Positions 1 to 11,264 of a stretch of 64,000 nt of DNA are shown here, piece after piece. The notes beneath the pieces are model-generated. The model did not search any database. It was given only the letters and a program-made list of their open reading frames with translations, and had not been told where the DNA came from. The translations under genes and the position numbers were made by a program. How positions within the stretch are numbered: the stretch's first letter is position 1; every line of letters starts with the position of its first letter. The stretch comes from Papaver somniferum (Eukaryota; Streptophyta; Magnoliopsida; Ranunculales; Papaveraceae): assembly GCF_003573695.1 (NCBI RefSeq), contig NC_039366.1:161514770-161578769 (forward strand). The letters are read 5' to 3'.

Positions 1-1640
1 AATTACTTTAAGAGATTAGGGTTGATACATTTGCTTAAGATTGACCACCAGTTTCATCGTGGTCGATTGTGTGAGTCAAAACTGATTGATTTTAAGGATC
101 CTCAATTATTCAGGTTATTATTATGTGCTTCTAAGTTTTTACTTGAGTTTTTCCAGACTCTAATACCTGAACCGGATCTTAGCTTTGAGGAATTCCAACC
201 CATGAAAATATTTTATTTGGACCCAGTTATAGAACCTGAACCTGAACCACATCTAGATGTAGTTGTCTTAAACAGGAAACTAGACAAGGATGTGCTTTAT
301 TTGCTTATTTTCTTGACAGGTTGCAGATTCCTTTTATTTGTGATAGCTCTATTTGGTTTTGATGACCCACAGAAATTTCGGCTATTAGTTTATGATACGA
401 GGTGATTAATCCTTTCTTATGTCTGGCTGAAGACGTTAAACTTAGCACTTCTTGGGAGGTAACCCAATCTCATGCAACACGGTTATATCTTTCCTTATCT
501 CTTTTGCTTCAAATGGTAACATTTTCTCCTTGTTCATGCTTTTAATTTTGTCTTTAAAACATTGAGGACAATGTTAGATTTAAGTTTAGGGGTATGGGAG
601 AAACTTTTTAGTTGCAATAAATAAACTCCAGATCCTAGAAATTTATGCCTATTAAGGATGGCACTAACCAATCTAAGTAGATGGAATCATTTTGATTGTA
701 GGAGTTGAGGAACCAATCTGATTAGATGGCAACATCTAAAGAGTCTATTCATAAAAGCACAGAGCTCATGTGTTAGAAATAACATGGTAGTTTCGCCATA
801 TCTCGTTGAGTCCTTTTCACTTCTGTTTTTATTTTTCTTTTTAAATATGTTTCTAAGTGATTTGGTGGGGCTCACAATTCAAGTTGTTACCAATGCTAGG
901 GTGAATTAGAGTGATTGAGATACCATGGAAAAAAAAAGTTGAAAAAAAAGAAGAAGAGAAATTGAGACCAGACCATTTGACCAAAAGGAATAAATTCAAT
1001 AAAGTCGACCACCAGTACCCTTGTATATGCCAGTTGTGTTGACCTAGAGTTAGGTTATCGACCACTGGTTCCCTTGTATATGCCAGTGTGTTGATATTAG
1101 TCAGACTAGTACCTCAATCCATTAGGATAGGTTCATTTTGGCGGAGGCCTTTAGACAGATATGGGAAACGCCGTTCACTTAGTAAACATCAAAACCATAT
1201 ATGTTTTTCTATATCCATCTTCTTGATCTATCCATGTGATTAGTTTTGACTCCAGATATTGATGTCCATAGTGCAACTATTTGAGTAGAGCTCTGTCACT
1301 TTATATGAATTTTAGTATGCTTGAGTGCAAACTCGTGTACAACAATTGGAATTTCGCATCAGGGTACTTCCTCCTGTAGTCAATAAGTATGCCAACCAAG
1401 GAGATTCTTTAGTGCCTTCCAAGGTTCTGTGTAAATAGCTAGGATCTGGAGTATAAAGGTTTTGTGGTTATACCTCTGGTAAGCCATCCCGAGACTATAA
1501 CTCGGCCACTAGGGCCACCTAGGGGTTTAAAGGCTTATTGCATACGCTAAATGCAATCGACGATGCATGCGTCAGTGAGTTAGGATTTTTATTATATTTA
1601 ATTTACTCGAGGACGAGCAAATAATAAGTTTGGGGGTATT
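1..1640 (+). mobile_element. 3' internal region of a Gypsy-like LTR element, with hydrophobic accessory ORF 22-405
   Basis: Seen: an open frame at 22-405 (127 aa), then about 1.2 kb of non-coding sequence with landmarks typical of the 3' end of plant Gypsy-type elements: a TTGGGAGGTAACCCAAT box near 453, a TTGAGGACAATGTTAGATTTA stretch near 563, a CTCGAGGACGAGCAAA box near 1606, and a polypurine tract TTTGGGGGT just before the LTR at 1641. The ORF has a twice-repeated DPQ-[LK]-FRL motif, a run of glutamate-proline pairs and a hydrophobic C-terminus. The same DPQ-FRL tail ends the ORF of element B, so I infer a shared accessory protein. No gag or pol domain is visible in this part. The 5' half of the element lies outside the window. 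The function of the ORF is unknown. Confidence 0.6.
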
Positions 1641-3120
1641 TGATAGACACATTTTTGTGTCTAATTTATCTCGATTCTATATATTGATAATGCTCATTTT
1701 TGTACTTATTATGGTGTTTTTTGTGTGTGTAGGTATTTTTGGCCAATAAACATTTTTGGAAAAATCGGCTCGAAAAGTTGTGTGGGGCACCCCCGGAGGA
1801 CACTTGCTATTCGGACCCCTCAAATGGATAAGGGGTGACTAATTACTAAGGGGCATCCATTTCCAGGCAACTGCTAAAAGGAGACCAGCACAGGATAGGG
1901 GGAGGTCATCTTCATCGTTTTAAAAACTGAAATTGGCGGGAAATTTTGTGCATGCAACTGGCTGAGTTGGGGATTGATTTCGAAGGTGTTTTAGTGAGAT
2001 TCAATCGCCAGAATTGATTGGGCTGGACGTGATTCAACTAAACAAGCCTGGTATAGTCGTTTGTTTGGATCGAATTGGATAGAAACCGAGTTGGAGCTAA
2101 ACAGGGAAAGTGTTTTTACACGGACCCTATTGAGATTATTTTTAGAAGTTCTAGAGAGACTAAAGACCTAAAACTCTTTCCAAAGATACATATCTATGTA
2201 AGGAAGAGTTTGAGACAATCGGAAAAGCTCAGAAACGCGTGGAACAATTTAGAGAAAAGATTATTGTCGTAACTGCCAAGGAAGGAAAGAAGAGATTTCT
2301 ATGAGTTTTTGGGGAGATTAAATCGCTCTGTTGGCTATATATAAGTTGCTGGGAGTTCAAGGGAGAAGGTCGAGACTTTGGGGGACCGAGCTGAGGGCTT
2401 GGTGAAGCTGCAAAGGTGAAAATCAAGAGTTGCAGAGAAGACGTTTCTGCTGCTGAAGAACAACGTCGTAGAACACTTCGCAACTTAGCAAGAAAACGTT
2501 ACCTAATCTTTCAAATCCAATACCTTTGTAACAGCTTTGCAACAACTATTCCTGTTAGAATTTATTTGTAAGGGCAGCTTCCGTAACAGTGGATCATGTA
2601 ACAATTATATCTGTTACAGATTCACTTCTTCAATAAAAACACCTATTTGAGCCATGATTAAATATTTTGCGCGTGTTTTTGACATGAGGAGATAAACCCC
2701 AACACTGGGATGATGGAGGAAGCCCTATTTCACAATCACTTGGTAACTATAATTGATTCTTTATGACTTTTTCCCTTGTTTTAATCGATTTATGATTTTT
2801 CTTGATTAGTTGTGATTTTGTTTGATGTTGCATGCTGGGTTTTAGGAACTTTTGATGCGTCATGCTTGTGATTTGCATCTAATGCTTTATAAAATCTACT
2901 TTTGGCAAAGAAAAGAGTCAACAAAAGAGTTAGAATTGTTATGAGTCATCATATGAACCAATTGAATGTGATTAGTGGTGAAATCCTAAGTATCAGTACC
3001 TCTCGATATTCGTGACAACCTTGTGAATATATTTTTTGTATTTTTATTCTTACTTCTTAAATCAAACCTTTACACAATCCGAGTTGAACGAACTTTACTA
3101 CCACTTTCAAAACTACATCA
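1641..3120 (+). repeat. 3' LTR of the Gypsy-like element
   Basis: It starts TGATAGACAC directly after a polypurine tract and ends AACTACATCA, exactly where Tat-like coding sequence begins at 3121. The first bases form a small inverted repeat (AGACAC / GTGTCT). The partner LTR is outside the window, so both borders rest on the TG...CA ends, the upstream PPT and the abrupt coding junction. ORFs at 2075-2272 and on the other strand at 2229-2483 lie in the LTR and have no recognisable product. Confidence 0.6.
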
Positions 3121-5192
3121 GCTTCCACACCGGGGACTGGTCCCTCTCAAATCAATAGCTTTACTACGAACCAGAGACCAGTGGATCAGGAAGCGGCATC
3201 TCTAGTGGAAAGTTTGTGTGAACTTTTACACCTCTCGAAGAATCAGCGGGCGGAGACGTTTGCTGCAATTAACCAGATAGCCCTGGACGTACACCTGGCT
3301 CCTTCACGTCCAGAGGTCCTAAGCGCATCGGAAACATCTGTAAATAATGTTACATTTACAGAAGAAGATATGATGGTAGAATAAGGTCACAACCGAGCCC
3401 TGCATGTTACCGCACACATCAAGGGTTCAGAGTTCAGAAGGGCCCTCATCGACACAGGAACATCTTCGAATGTGATTACTCTCAAGACTCTCAGGACAAC
3501 CAAGGTTCTCCCATGCAAGATCGTACGACATCCCACCACAATGACAGACTTCGAAGGAAACCAGACCAGCACATACGGGTATGTCAATATAAATTTATCA
3601 GTAGGGCCTGTTCAATCAAAAATGAAATTTGAAGTCATAGAGAAGGAGCCGAACTATCATATGATACTAGGGAGACCGTGGCTTCATGACAATAAGGTCA
3701 TCCCTTCAACATATAACCAGTGCCTAAAGACCATGCTAAATGAGGAAGTCATCCGTATTCCTGCATCATTGTCTCCGTACGCACCAATATGCAGAGTGGA
3801 ACTTTTCGAGCCAAAGGAAACTCCGCAGGGAAGATCAAACAAAGTCCTGTGCACCCCACTACCCACGTGGTCTTCAATTCAGGAAGAAGACCGACTTGCA
3901 TCACTAAGGGCTAAGCACCATGATGCACCTTTGCTGATGAGGCGTCCATATTTATCCGGTGAAGCTTCAACCCACGTTTACACCAAGAGGGAACAAACTT
4001 TCGAGGAAAGCCGTTTTCAGAAGGGGAAAAAAATATACCGACGCCGCTGTTAGCAATTAGCAGGAGAGACTGGCACCCAGTCTCTCCGCCCAGATGAGTG
4101 CTTCAAGAATGATGGGCCGCAAGAAGAAGTATTGGAAGCTCCGCGACAGTTACAAGATGTCACCAACTCCAAAACTGACGAGATCGAAACTGTTAACATC
4201 GGGAATGAAGAATCTCCCAGGCCTGTATTTATCAGTTTGACTTTGTCCACAGACGAACGCGCGAGTCTTGTCCATCTTCTCAAGGAGTATCAAGACGTAT
4301 TTGCCTGGACGTATGAGGAAATGCCTGGTCTGGATAAAAAATTGGTCACTCACCATCTACATATCATACCTGGATCCAAGCCGATCAAACAGTTTCCGAG
4401 GAAATCCAGACACGAAGTGGAAGAGCAAATCAAAACCGAAATTCAGAAGTTGCTAGTTGTTGGCTTTAACAAACCTATTCACCTTCCGACCTGGTTATCT
4501 AATGTGGTTCCAGTAAAGAAGAAAAATGGACAGATACGGTGCTGCGTGACTTCAGAGACCTGAACAAGTGCTTCCCCAAGGAAGATTTTCCCCTGCCTAA
4601 CATCGACATGTTAGTAGATGCTACCAGTGGACACGTCATGTTCTCCTTCATGGATGGTTACAGTGGCTACAATCAGATAAGGATGTATGAACACGATGCA
4701 TATAAGACAGCCTTTCGAACCCCTCTTGGCAATTTTTGCTATACTGTTATGCCCTTCGGTTTAAAGAATGCCGGTGCAACGTATCGACGCGCTATGACGA
4801 CAATCTTCCATGACATGATGCATAAGCAAGTAGAAGACTACGTGGATGATATTGTGGTCAAGTCAAGAGCTCGGACAGATCACGCAGGAGTCTTACGATA
4901 AGTGTTCGAAAGGTGTCATGAATACAAATTGAAGATGAATCCTTTGAAATGTGCCTTCGGTGTCTCTTCGGGTAAGTTTCTGGGATTCCAAGTGACTGCT
5001 GAAGGGATCAAAGTATACCCGTACAAGACTCAAGCCATCCTCACGATGCCTCTACCACAAACTGTGAAGGAACTTCAGAGCTTCATGGTCAAGGTGAACT
5101 ACATTCGTCGTTTTATACCTGGCTTGGCCCAGCTTGTCGCTGCATTCACTCCCTTGCTGAAGAAGGGAGAAAATTTTATTTGGACTGGAAAG
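3121..5192 (+). pseudogene. Tat-like Ty3/Gypsy gag-pro-RT fragment, broken
   Basis: This is a remnant of a Gypsy polyprotein that would process itself and reverse-transcribe the element RNA. Read in order: a gag-protease linker (3121-3384; motif CELLHLSKNQR, also found in element C), an aspartic protease with active-site IDTGTS near 3448-3465, a connector, then a reverse transcriptase with DFRDLNK, LPNIDMLVDATSGH and the catalytic YVDD (about 4838-4849). Damage seen: an in-frame TAA at 3382-3384, a frameshift near 4540-4560 (RT switches frame at the RCC/VxDFRDLN block), and a TAA at 4899-4901. Similarity stops within the RT-RNase H linker at about 5192, where Copia sequence in the opposite orientation begins. 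RNase H and integrase are absent. Protease and linker similarity to element C places it in the same Tat-like group. Dead copy. Confidence 0.9.
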
Positions 5193-5265
5193 TATCTACT
5201 GGGGTTTCAGACTCAATTTCCCAAAAGATAAAGATAAGCATAGGGGCAAGAGTCAATGCAACGTT

Positions 5266-7253
5266 TTAATGAACCAAAACAACACCAATAGACTGCCGCA
5301 AGTGTTGAAAAGTTGCAGTGTCTAAGGGTTTGGTGAGAATATCAGCCAATTGTTGTTCGGAAGGCACACATTCCATACTGATGATACCATTTTCATAAAG
5401 ATCACGAATAAAATGGTACCTTATCTCGATGTGCTTTGTTCTTGAGTGCTCAACAGGATTCTCAGTAATTCGAATCGCACTGGAGTTATCACAAAAGATT
5501 TTCATTATCCCAGTATCAATTCCATAATCAGCAAGCATCTGCTTCATCCATAGGAGTTGAGTACAACATGATCCGGCAGCAATATATTCTGCTTCACATG
5601 TAGACAGGGATTGGGAATTTTGCTTATTATTATGCCATGCTACAAGATTGAGACCTACATAGTAGAATCCCCTGATGTACTTTTTCTGTCTTCTACACAA
5701 CCTGCCAAATCAACATCAGAATAAGCAGAAAGATCAGCATTAGTATCAAAAGTATACGAGAGACCATACCCAGCAGTGTGATTTATATATCGTATGATTC
5801 TCTTCACAGCTGCAAGATGAGATTCTTTTGGATCTTCCTGAAACCTGGCACAACAACCAATACTGAAAGAAATATCAGGTCTAGTAGTTGTAAGATACAA
5901 AAGGCTACCTATAATGGATCGATATAATTTTTGATCCACTTTTGCTTCTTTGTCATCCCTGTGCAATTTACCAGTAGTATGCATAGGAGTCAGTTTAGGA
6001 GATGACTTATCCAGACCAAATCTTGACACAAGATTACGTGCGTACTTCTCTTGGGATAAGTAAATACCCTCCTTATGTTGTTGAATCTGTAATCCTAAGA
6101 AAAATTTTAACTCACCAACATTGCTCATTTCGAATTCTTTAGCAAGGGAGACTTGAAAGTCTTTTGTAAATTTTTCAGAGGTTGATCCATAGATGATATC
6201 ATCTACATAGATTTGAGCAATGACAACATCTTTCTCCCTCCATTTGGTAAACAATGTTTTATCAGCTCCTCCTCTTGAAAATCCTTTTCTAATAAGAGAG
6301 GTAGTGAGTTTCTCAAACCAGGCTCTTGGTGCTTGTTTCAATCCATATAACGCCTTTTTGAGCTTCATTACATGATCAGAGAAATCAGGGTTTTCGAACC
6401 CTTTAGGTTGAGCAACATAGACTTCCTCTTTTAAAATTCCATTCAGAAACGCTGATTTTATGTCCATCTGAAACAACTTAATCTTGAGAAAGCAGGCATG
6501 GGCCAATAAAAGTCGAATGGACTCAAGATGTGCCACAGGAGCAAAGGTTTCGTCAAAATCGATTCCTTCAATCTGTGAATATCCTTGAGCGACAAGTCTA
6601 GCTTTATTTCTGACAATTGTGCCATACTCATCAGACTTGTTCTTGAATATCCATTTGGTACCAACAATATTGACATTTGGAGGACAAGGTACACGTTCCC
6701 AGACATCTTGTCTTTCAAATTGATTTAACTCTTCATGCATTGCATTCACCCAAAAAGGATCTTTCAGAGCTTCATCAATATTCCTTGGTTCCACCTGCGA
6801 AAGATAACAACCAAAATTGCATATGTTTTGAAGTTGACCTCTTGTTTTGGCTGTAAAATCCCTTCCCCCACTAATGTTGTTGGGGTCATGATTCCTTTGA
6901 ACCCAAAGATGTCGTGGAGGAACACGTACTTGTTCATCAGGAATGGATTGATCAGTGCTCTTCTCCTCGTCACTAGAAATGTCAGGATCAGTAACAGTTG
7001 GGATAACTACAACTGATTCTGGAATTTCTTTGACTTTCTCAATTGTCTCTGTTGGAGGCAATTCAGCAAGAGGACTATCTTGACGAAAGTTACTAATGTC
7101 GTCGATGATAACATTAGAAGATTCCATTATGACTTGAGTTATGAGATTAAAAATTCGAAAACCACGACTATCAGAAGCGTAGCCAAGAAAGATTCCTTCG
7201 TCACTTTTGGTGTCAAATTTCCCTTCTGTTCTCGATCTTTTAGAATATAGCAC
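5266..7253 (-). pseudogene. Copia pol: reverse transcriptase and RNase H, frameshifted
   Basis: The first segment (7253-5655) has the Copia RT in order: VGTKWIFKNK, ARLVAQGYSQ, FAPVAHLESIR, MDIKSAFLNG, ALYGLKQAPRAWF, the catalytic YVDD (as IYVDDIIYG), and RPDISFSIG. RNase H then starts (SAYSDVDLAG, DRKSTSG) and continues in another frame (5700-5266) with LSTCEAEYIAAGSC, FCDNSSAI, HSRTKHIEIRYHF and LADILTKPL. The break near 5655-5700 is a frameshift in the normally continuous DRKSTSG block. The connection to integrase near 7140-7253 also changes frame. A W is replaced in the usual SDADWAG motif. Key catalytic residues survive, so the copy is fairly young but cannot make one polyprotein. It ends 26 codons after LTKPL. 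Confidence 0.92.
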
Positions 7254-8170
7254 TTACTTTCAAAAACCCTGAGATAGTGTAGATTGGGTTTTCTTCCATA
7301 CCATAACTCATAAGGAGTGTTAAGGGTTTTAGACCGCAAATACACACGGTTGATCAAGTAGCATGTTGTAAAGACAGTTTCTCCCCAAGATCTTAAAGGT
7401 AAGTTTTTGTTGTGGAGCATTACCCTGGCCATTTCCTGAATGTTCCTATTCTTTCTTTCAACAACTCCATTAGCTTGAGGAGTAATTGGTGGTGAGTATT
7501 GTTGAATGATCCCCAGTTCGTCACAGAATTCGAATACCTTGGTGTCTTTGAATTCAGTGCCACGATCGCTCCTAATTTTCTTTATTTTGCGACCTTGTTC
7601 GTTCTGGATCCTTTTAACAATAATCTTGAATTCACTCAGGGTTTCATTCTTATGAGATAGGAATGCAACCCGAGTGAATCTGGTGTAATCATCTACCATA
7701 ACTAAAGCATACTTCTTACCGGCAACATTGGGTTGTTGAATTGGTCCGAAGAGATCCATATGAATTAAATCAAGTGGAACTTTAGTGAGAATATCTCGTG
7801 ATGATTTGTGGTGAACTTTCGTTTGCTTACCCTTTTGACAGGAACCACATACACCTTCAATCGTTGCATTGATTTTGGGAATGCCTCTAACAAGTTATTT
7901 GTTAATGATCTTAGTTAGAAGGCGATAACTGATGTGACCAAAACGCTCATGCCAAAGATGTGTAGATTCCACCTTAGTTAAATTGCAGCGGTTGCTAAAC
8001 TGAGTATCAAGAAGATAACAGTTGTTTTTACCACGAGTTCCTTGAAAGATTACCTTCCCGGATTTGTCAACAATGTAACATCCATTCGCATTGAAGACAA
8101 CTCGATGGCCCTTGTCGCAAATTTGACTAATATAAAGAAGATTTGCAATCATACCTTTAACGTATACCAC
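7139..8170 (-). pseudogene. Copia integrase with GAG-pre-integrase domain, broken
   Basis: The segment 8170-7895 has the GAG-pre-integrase zinc-binding region (LWHERFGHISYR), preceded by the typical KGMIANLLYISQICD block. After a stop at about 7895 and a gap, the segment 7759-7139 carries the integrase core: MDLFGPIQ (first Asp), VMVDDYTRF, IRSDRGTEF (second Asp), GVVERKNRNIQEMARVML (catalytic Glu), then the conserved YELWYGRKPN block that leads into the C-terminal region. The frame is interrupted between 7895 and 7759 and again near 7230, where RT-linker sequence continues in another frame. It would insert element cDNA into the genome if intact. It overlaps the protease segment by a few codons upstream at 8149-8170 because of another frameshift. 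Confidence 0.9.
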
Positions 8171-8835
8171 ATCATGGATTTCTGGAACACCGGGTAGCTT
8201 GATCTTTCCTTTTTGCTAATGTAGCAACAACTTCCATCTCCGAACGTTACAGGACCTCCTTCGTAGTCAACCGATGATACAAACCAAGTGAGATCTCCTG
8301 TCATATGTCGACTACATCCACTATCAAGAAACCATTGAAAAGGAGATGTAGATCTTAAAGCAAAGGCACCCATACTACTAGTACTTCTCGATTTAGAGTT
8401 TCCTGGTAGAGTTGTATGAACTTTTAGAGAGTCATACAGTTTTTTAGCTTTCTTACAAAGATTACTTGCAACATTAAGACTCTTTTGATAGGACATACAA
8501 ACTTGTTGTATATGATCGGATGGACCACAACATGAGCCTATGCTTTGAAGATTGTCTGACTGGTTCCTTGTCATATCAGTTTTCTCAGCATCCTGCCGTT
8601 GATTACTATCTGACTTATGACTTTTCATGAGAGAGGAACAACTGAGATTTTTCAACCTTTCAAGGGAAGTATTTCCGGATATCAAATCCTTAAGAATTGC
8701 AATTTCAGCAACAAGACCATAGTTGATCCGGATTTGTTCATCCAACCCTTTTTGAAGAGATATCAGTTTGTCAGACCTTTTCTTGCGGTTGTTTTTCAAA
8801 CCCGGTGAAGCGTTAATTGAGACTTTATAATCCAT
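8149..8835 (-). pseudogene. Copia gag remnant plus aspartic protease
   Basis: A 228-aa frame starts with ATG about 50 bp after the PBS. The N-terminal two thirds is a lysine- and serine-rich, partly coiled-coil-like gag C-terminus (RSDKLISLQKGLDEQIRIN). The last third is the Copia-type retropepsin with WFLDSGCSRHMTGD (catalytic DSG) and PVTFGDGS. The usual gag N-terminal domain and CCHC zinc knuckle are missing, although the PBS and leader directly precede the ATG, so a large in-element deletion is inferred. The frame then shifts into the integrase segment at about 8150-8200. The copy could not form its own particles. Confidence 0.82.
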
Positions 8836-8887
8836 AGAGTCAGATCGCTACAAACACGGACTTGTTAGGTCTTAAACGTGTTTTCCC

Positions 8888-8900
8888 GCTCTGATACCAA
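8888..8900 (-). other. Primer-binding site of the Copia element (initiator-Met tRNA type)
   Basis: The minus strand reads TTGGTATCAGAGC one base after the LTR end TTTTCA. This is the classic plant Copia PBS complementary to the 3' end of initiator methionine tRNA, and it fixes both the strand and the inner LTR border. Confidence 0.92.
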
Positions 8901-8901
8901 T

Positions 8902-11259
8902 TGAAAATGCGGGGGTCCAACAACACCACCCAATATTTCGCTTAGCAGTCAGACTCAATCTAGATAAAAGTATCTCAAGGAGTTAATATCTCTCTCTTGA
9001 TTTGATTTTTACTCAAGCCAAAAACAATAGCGAGTCTTTATCAAATACAAGGAATACTTGGACGGTACCAAAGACCAATGTCCAAGGATCAATCAATATC
9101 AATCAACAACCAAAGGTTGGATTTCCAATTTATGATCACGAACGCACAACCTGTATTATTTCAATTATATAAAATATAATGCGGAAAAGAAATAACACAG
9201 ACACCAGAAATTTTGTTAACGAGGAAACCGCAAATGTAGAAAAACCCCGGGACCTAGTCCAGATTGAATACACACTGTATTAAGCCGCTACAGACACTAG
9301 CCTACTGCAAACTAACTTCGGACTGGACTATAGTCGAACCCCAATCAGTCTCCCACCGATCCAAGGTACAGTTGTACTCCTACGCCTCTAAACCCAGCAG
9401 GATACTGCGCACTTGATTACCTTAGCTGATCTCACACACAACCAAGAGTTGTTGTAACCCAAAATCACATACTTGATAATAAACAGATCTGTCTCACACA
9501 GAAAAGTCTATAAAAGGATAAATCTGTCTCCCACAGATAAACCCTAGGTTTTGTTCCGTTTTTTTGATATGAAATCAAGGTAAACATGAACCAATTTATA
9601 ATCCGGTCTTATATTCCCGAAGAACAACCTAGATTAATCAATCACCTCTCTACAATCCTTCCTGACTACACAAGCGGATTGTCGAGGAATCACAAACAGT
9701 GAGACGAAGATGTTTATGACTTCTTTATCTTGCCTATCGTAGAACTCTCACGATCTCAAGCCAATCAATCGATTGTACTCGTACAATAGAAGATGCAAGA
9801 TCAGATCACACAACTACGATAAAGTAGTATCGGTCTGGCTTCACAATCCCAATGAAGTCTTTAAGTCGTTAACCTGATTTTAGAGAAGAAAATCAAAGGT
9901 TCATGGAGATCGACTCTAGCGGGCGCACTAGTAGCACACAGACGTGTGGGGATTAGTTTTTCACAATGCTAGATGTCTCCTTTATATAGCCTTCAAATCA
10001 GGGTTTTGCCTTAGTTACAAAGCAATCCTTATTCACCGTTAGATGAAAACCTGATTTAGATTCAAGCTAATATTTCTCAACCGTTAGATCGAAAACTTAG
10101 CTTGTCACACACACTTGGGTAGACATTTACTGGGTTCGTGAAAACCATGCCCAAACGTGTACGTGTATGTTGGTTCAACATAGTAACCCAAAAGGTTAAC
10201 CATATGAGCATTTCATATTAACCTTGTTCTTCTTCACCATAACTAGTTCAATTGACTCAAATGAACTAGTTAAAGAGTTATTCAATTTCTATGAGATCTT
10301 ATGTAACTACACAAGACACAATTGAAACAAAGATGATTCGATTCGATTGAATCGGCTCATGAACATTATAGCCACGGTTTGCATAAAGCATTCCTTAGTA
10401 ATTTAGTGTTTCATGTTCATAGCACATTTTTAGATCATAACCTCTTAAGTTCACAAACAAGTTCGCGGACTTAAGTTAATCGTTTGAGTTTTCCAAACTC
10501 AGCAGAAATTCTCGGAAAGAGAACTTCCGCCAGTTCGCGGACTTAGCACACAAACGAGTTTTGGAAAATCAAGCAGAAATTCTCGGTTGAGAACTTCCGA
10601 CAGTTCGCGGACTGAGTCTGCGAACTAGGTTCGCGGACTTGGCAAGCCAATTCCACAATCCTCCCGATTTTTCTTGATCAACAAAGTTCGAAAACTTCGG
10701 TTCAAGGAATACATGGTTATGTAATCTAAAATCTCATTTCAATCATTGAGACATTCTCAGAGGACGCTATGTAGCCGTTACTCACAAACCGATTCACGTC
10801 AGAGCAATTCTCAAAGTGATTGAAACTTTTCATGAATTTCGTCACTAGGTGAAGATAAACTTGATCAAAGTGAAACGCTTTACCAACACACGATTTCGAG
10901 ATAAAAGATAAGCAATGAATGCTCAGCTCGAAATGTCAAATGTGTATGATCTAGTCTATATAGCATATGACTTTTGTCTCATAAGAAGTAGGAGATAGAA
11001 GAGATAGACTTTTGAGTGATAGATAAGTTCAAGTCTCCACATACCTTTTTGTTGATGAAGTTCCACGGTTCCTTGTATAGATCTTCGTCGTTGTATGATG
11101 AATCGCCATGAATTCCTTGAGCTCAAATACACTTTTCTATCCTAGTCCGAGACTTAGCTATGTAGGCTAGAAATCAAGACTTATAGTTTTGATCACTAAC
11201 ATTGACAAACATGCTTGAGATAGCAACGCATGCGAGGTTGACCGAGCTATGCTATAACA
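8902..11259 (-). repeat. 5' LTR of the minus-strand Copia element
   Basis: 2358 bp, minus strand from TGTTATAGC (11259) to CGCATTTTCA (8902). It contains a TATA box (TATATAAA, minus, 9981-9988), two ACCGTTAGAT motifs (about 10036 and 10080) and an array of short GCGGACTTA/GTTCGCGGA repeats at 10460-10640. It has no coding capacity. The same landmarks occur at matching positions in the LTRs at 13043-15606 and 60983-63449. Confidence 0.9.
9981..9988 (-). promoter_or_regulatory. TATA box of the Copia 5' LTR
   Basis: TATATAAA on the minus strand, with the flanking context shared by the sister LTRs (14511-14518 plus; 62084-62091 minus). It would position retroelement transcript starts just downstream. 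Confidence 0.55.
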
Positions 11260-11264
11260 GTTGT

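Larger units (their letters stand above)
5193..11259 (-). mobile_element. Sirevirus-like Copia retrotransposon, minus strand, 3' LTR missing
   Basis: On the minus strand the order is 5' LTR (8902-11259), PBS (8888-8900), short gag remnant plus protease, integrase, RT, RNase H. This PR-IN-RT-RH order defines Copia. The element ends within about 70 bp after the RNase H stop at a junction with Tat RT, so the 3' LTR and 3' non-coding region are gone. The first flanking bases after the LTR are GTTGT (11260-11264), with no matching copy at the other end. The LTR is the same family as those at 13043-15606, 60118-60962 and 60983-63449. Assignment to Sirevirus rests on the long LTR, the Met-tRNA-type PBS and the multiple polypurine tracts of the sister copy. 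Confidence 0.88.
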
